From Pseudopedobacter sp038237895 (lineage in GTDB: Bacteria; Bacteroidota; Bacteroidia; Sphingobacteriales; Sphingobacteriaceae), in the NCBI GenBank assembly GCA_038237895.1, contig JBBRYE010000077.1:1-17325 (forward strand): a stretch of DNA of 17,325 nt, written 5' to 3'. Of the stretch, positions 16,169 to 17,325 are shown in pieces; the first letter of the stretch is position 1; each line of letters starts with the position of its first letter. The notes beneath the pieces are model-generated. The model saw only the letters and a program-made list of their open reading frames with translations, was not told the DNA's origin and searched no databases. A program made the position numbers and the translations under genes.

Positions 16169-16945
16169 CTACAAAAAATCAGCAGGAGATTTAAAGTTTA
16201 ATGCTTGATGAGGCCTGTGATAATTGTAGTCCATCATCCATTCTTCTGTTTTTTCTCTTACTTCGTTTAATGAGTTAAAAATGTAAGCGTTCAATAATTC
16301 TCTTCTAATACTTCCATTACATCTTTCAATATAAGCGTTCTGTGTTGGTTCTCCAGGTTGTATAAACAGCAGTTCTACTCCATTTTCTTTCGCCCATTCA
16401 TCCAGTTTGTGTGATATAAACTCAGGTCCGTTATCCATTCTTATTTTTAAGGGGAGCCCTCTGAATTTCTTTAGCGTATCTAGCGCCCTTATCACTCTTA
16501 ATGCTGGAAGAGAAGTATCTGCCTCCATGGCAAGCATTTCCCTGTTATAATCATCTACAATATTCAAAAGCCTGAATTTTTTTCCATCCCAAAGACTATC
16601 ACTCATAAAGTCTATCGACCAGACCTGATTGATTCCTTCTGGCACAAATAACGGATTCTTCACTCTTGCAGGAAGCCTCTTTTTAGCCCTACGACGAATG
16701 TTTAGCTTCATGGCTGTATAAATTCGATAGACTTTTTTATGATTCCAATCGAACCCTTTTCTACGTAATCTATGGAAACACTGCCAAAATCCGATGGAAA
16801 CATGCTTTTGTGTAAGTAAAGTGAGTTCTGTAATAACTTCATGATCATCCTTTCTTTTTATTTCGTAAAAGTAATTACTCCTGTTTAATCCAACACATTT
16901 ACACGCCTGACGATGGCTCACTTTCTTGACCATCTCTTCTACCAA
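16169..16945 (-). CDS. IS3-family transposase OrfB (DDE integrase domain)
   Basis: The stand-alone frame gives 258 residues from TTG, but it is open up to the slippery site at 16972, so the natural product is probably an OrfAB fusion of about 354 residues. The N-terminal part has an HTH-like stretch (RQACKCVGLNRSNYFYE). The rve-type catalytic core has Asp112 (WSIDFMSDSLWDGKKFRLLN), Asp171 (RMDNGPEF) and Glu207 (NAYIERCNGS) with 35 residues between the last two: a complete DD(35)E triad. The closing YNYHRPHQALNFKSPADFL is standard for the family. The FMSDSLWDGKKFRLLN and QPGEPTQNAYIER wording points to the IS407 subgroup. No frameshift or early stop is seen. Confidence 0.95.
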   Translation of the reverse strand: MVEEMVKKVSHRQACKCVGLNRSNYFYEIKRKDDHEVITELTLLTQKHVSIGFWQCFHRLRRKGFDWNHKKVYRIYTAMKLNIRRRAKKRLPARVKNPLFVPEGINQVWSIDFMSDSLWDGKKFRLLNIVDDYNREMLAMEADTSLPALRVIRALDTLKKFRGLPLKIRMDNGPEFISHKLDEWAKENGVELLFIQPGEPTQNAYIERCNGSIRRELLNAYIFNSLNEVREKTEEWMMDYNYHRPHQALNFKSPADFL

Positions 16946-16965
16946 ACCTTGTTTATCGGCAGGCG

Positions 16966-17232
16966 TTAAAGCTTTTTTTCTACTGCCTCCTTAAATACTT
17001 CATGAACCAGACTGAGGTTGGCATACATCTTCTTTAGCCTTGCATTTTCTTCTTCCAAAGCCTTCAGCTTGGTCAGTTCCTTTACTTCCATACCTCCGTA
17101 ACGCTGCCGCCATTTATAAAACGCTGCTGTACTAATACCAAGTTCTCGGCAGAGGTCATGAACATTCCTGCCAGACTCATGCTCCTTGATTGCCTTTACA
17201 ATCTGGGATTCTGTAAATTTGATTCTTTTCAT
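16966..17232 (-). CDS. IS3-family OrfA (helix-turn-helix / leucine zipper)
   Basis: The 88-residue protein has a Tnp_1-type helix-turn-helix at ~7-42 (ESQIVKAIKEHESG, DLCRELGISTAAFYKWRQRYGG), followed by a coiled coil (~50-75, LKALEEENARLKKMYANL) for multimerisation. It binds the IS ends and is the front part of the OrfAB transposase. Its last codons, GAA AAA AAG CTT TAA, contain the slippery heptamer. The ATG at 17232 fits family lengths and lies 52 bp inside the right inverted repeat. Confidence 0.93.
   Translation of the reverse strand: MKRIKFTESQIVKAIKEHESGRNVHDLCRELGISTAAFYKWRQRYGGMEVKELTKLKALEEENARLKKMYANLSLVHEVFKEAVEKKL
16972..16978 (-). promoter_or_regulatory. Programmed -1 frameshift site A_AAA_AAG
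   Basis: On the minus strand the heptamer A AAA AAG lies two codons before the orfA stop. Slipping back one base enters the frame AAA GCT TTA ACG CCT GCC GAT, which runs open into orfB. This is the classic IS3-family arrangement that makes OrfAB. Confidence 0.88.
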
Positions 17233-17284
17233 ATTACCAATTAAATTTAAAGTTATTAAAATAGCCTCGCTACACTCGGGCTAG

Positions 17285-17324
17285 AATTCTACTTTTAATT
17301 GGTCTTAATTTGGGGAAGCTAACA
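17285..17324. repeat. IS terminal inverted repeat (transposase 5' side)
   Basis: 40 bp; on the minus strand it starts TGTTAGCTTCCCCAAATTAA and ends AAAAGTAGAATT. The orfA promoter should lie in or next to this end. One base of flanking DNA (17325, A) remains in the window. Confidence 0.92.
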
Positions 17325-17325
17325 A

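Larger units (their letters stand above)
16114..17324 (-). mobile_element. Complete IS3-family (IS407-like) insertion sequence, 1211 bp
   Basis: The ends are TGTAAGCTTCCC at 16114 and, on the opposite strand, TGTTAGCTTCCC at 17324, giving the TG...CA termini of the IS3 family. The terminal inverted repeats are 41 bp (16114-16154) and 40 bp (17285-17324) with only a few mismatches, including the shared core AAGTAGAATT. Inside are orfA and orfB in the order and phase of the family. Transposase motifs and element length fit the IS407 subgroup, whose target duplications are 4 bp; the left flank is AAAC (16110-16113) and only one base (A) is visible on the right, which agrees but does not prove it. 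It interrupts the TonB-dependent receptor gene. Both proteins look intact, so it may be active. Confidence 0.93.

Noticed and set aside
16129..17310. AATT at 16129-16132 and 17307-17310 as the target duplication of a shorter 1174-bp IS
   Set aside because: The inverted repeats continue outward past these bases (AGCTTCCC on both sides) to TG...CA ends, so AATT lies inside the element. Joining the flanks at AATT would also place a stop in the receptor frame.

Overview
The window looks like chromosome from a member of the Bacteroidota, most likely Sphingobacteriaceae (Pedobacter-like). The pointers are an AT-rich genome with very AT-rich intergenic DNA, a type IX secretion (T9SS) C-terminal sorting domain, a DNA polymerase III alpha subunit with an exonuclease fused to its N-terminus, an OMP_b-brl_3-type TonB-dependent receptor, PepSY-like secreted proteins and short intrinsic terminators. 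The genus is inference; no rRNA or tRNA gene is present to anchor it.

Layout. 1-2511 (+): a two-gene cell-surface unit. The first gene is a Gly-X-Y (collagen-like) fibre protein, cut off by the left window edge, with phage-fibre-like C-terminal modules; 12 bp later comes a secreted protein with an fn3-like region and a PA14-like domain. 2512-3192 is a gene-free, extremely AT-rich gap. 3193-3732 (+) is a small T9SS cargo protein with a strong terminator. 3974-8341 (-) is dnaE with its own DEDDh exonuclease domain. Upstream of dnaE, 8673-8970 (-) holds a tiny antitoxin gene and an overlapping, truncated PIN-domain toxin; immediately beyond the toxin's broken end sits a structured repeat-like element (8541-8640).

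9216-12075 (+) is a uronate-catabolism cluster: a DUF4861 lipoprotein, kduD and kduI, closed by a terminator. KduI and KduD act in sequence on the unsaturated uronate product of pectin (or related polyuronide) lysis, giving 2-keto-3-deoxygluconate; the DUF4861 protein probably acts outside the cytoplasm on the same material. 12233-12661 (+) is a PepSY-like periplasmic protein with its own terminator. 12846-13613 (+) is a DUF347-repeat membrane protein, converging within 2 bp on a half-size EamA transporter (13616-14029, -).

14068-16113 (-) is the body of a TonB-dependent outer-membrane receptor. Its first ~100-130 codons are missing because a complete IS3-family (IS407-like) insertion sequence, 16114-17324, sits inside the gene. 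The IS has TG...CA ends, 40/41-bp terminal inverted repeats, an orfA/orfB pair joined by an A_AAA_AAG frameshift site and an intact DD(35)E triad. The other half of the receptor should lie just beyond the right window edge.

The items least likely to be in a routine annotation are the decayed toxin-antitoxin pair and its neighbouring element, the exact IS boundaries and the gene it breaks, the probable loss of metal ligands in the DnaE PHP domain, and the length-variable repeat structure of the collagen-like gene. I did not find a clear multi-gene new defence or biosynthetic system.
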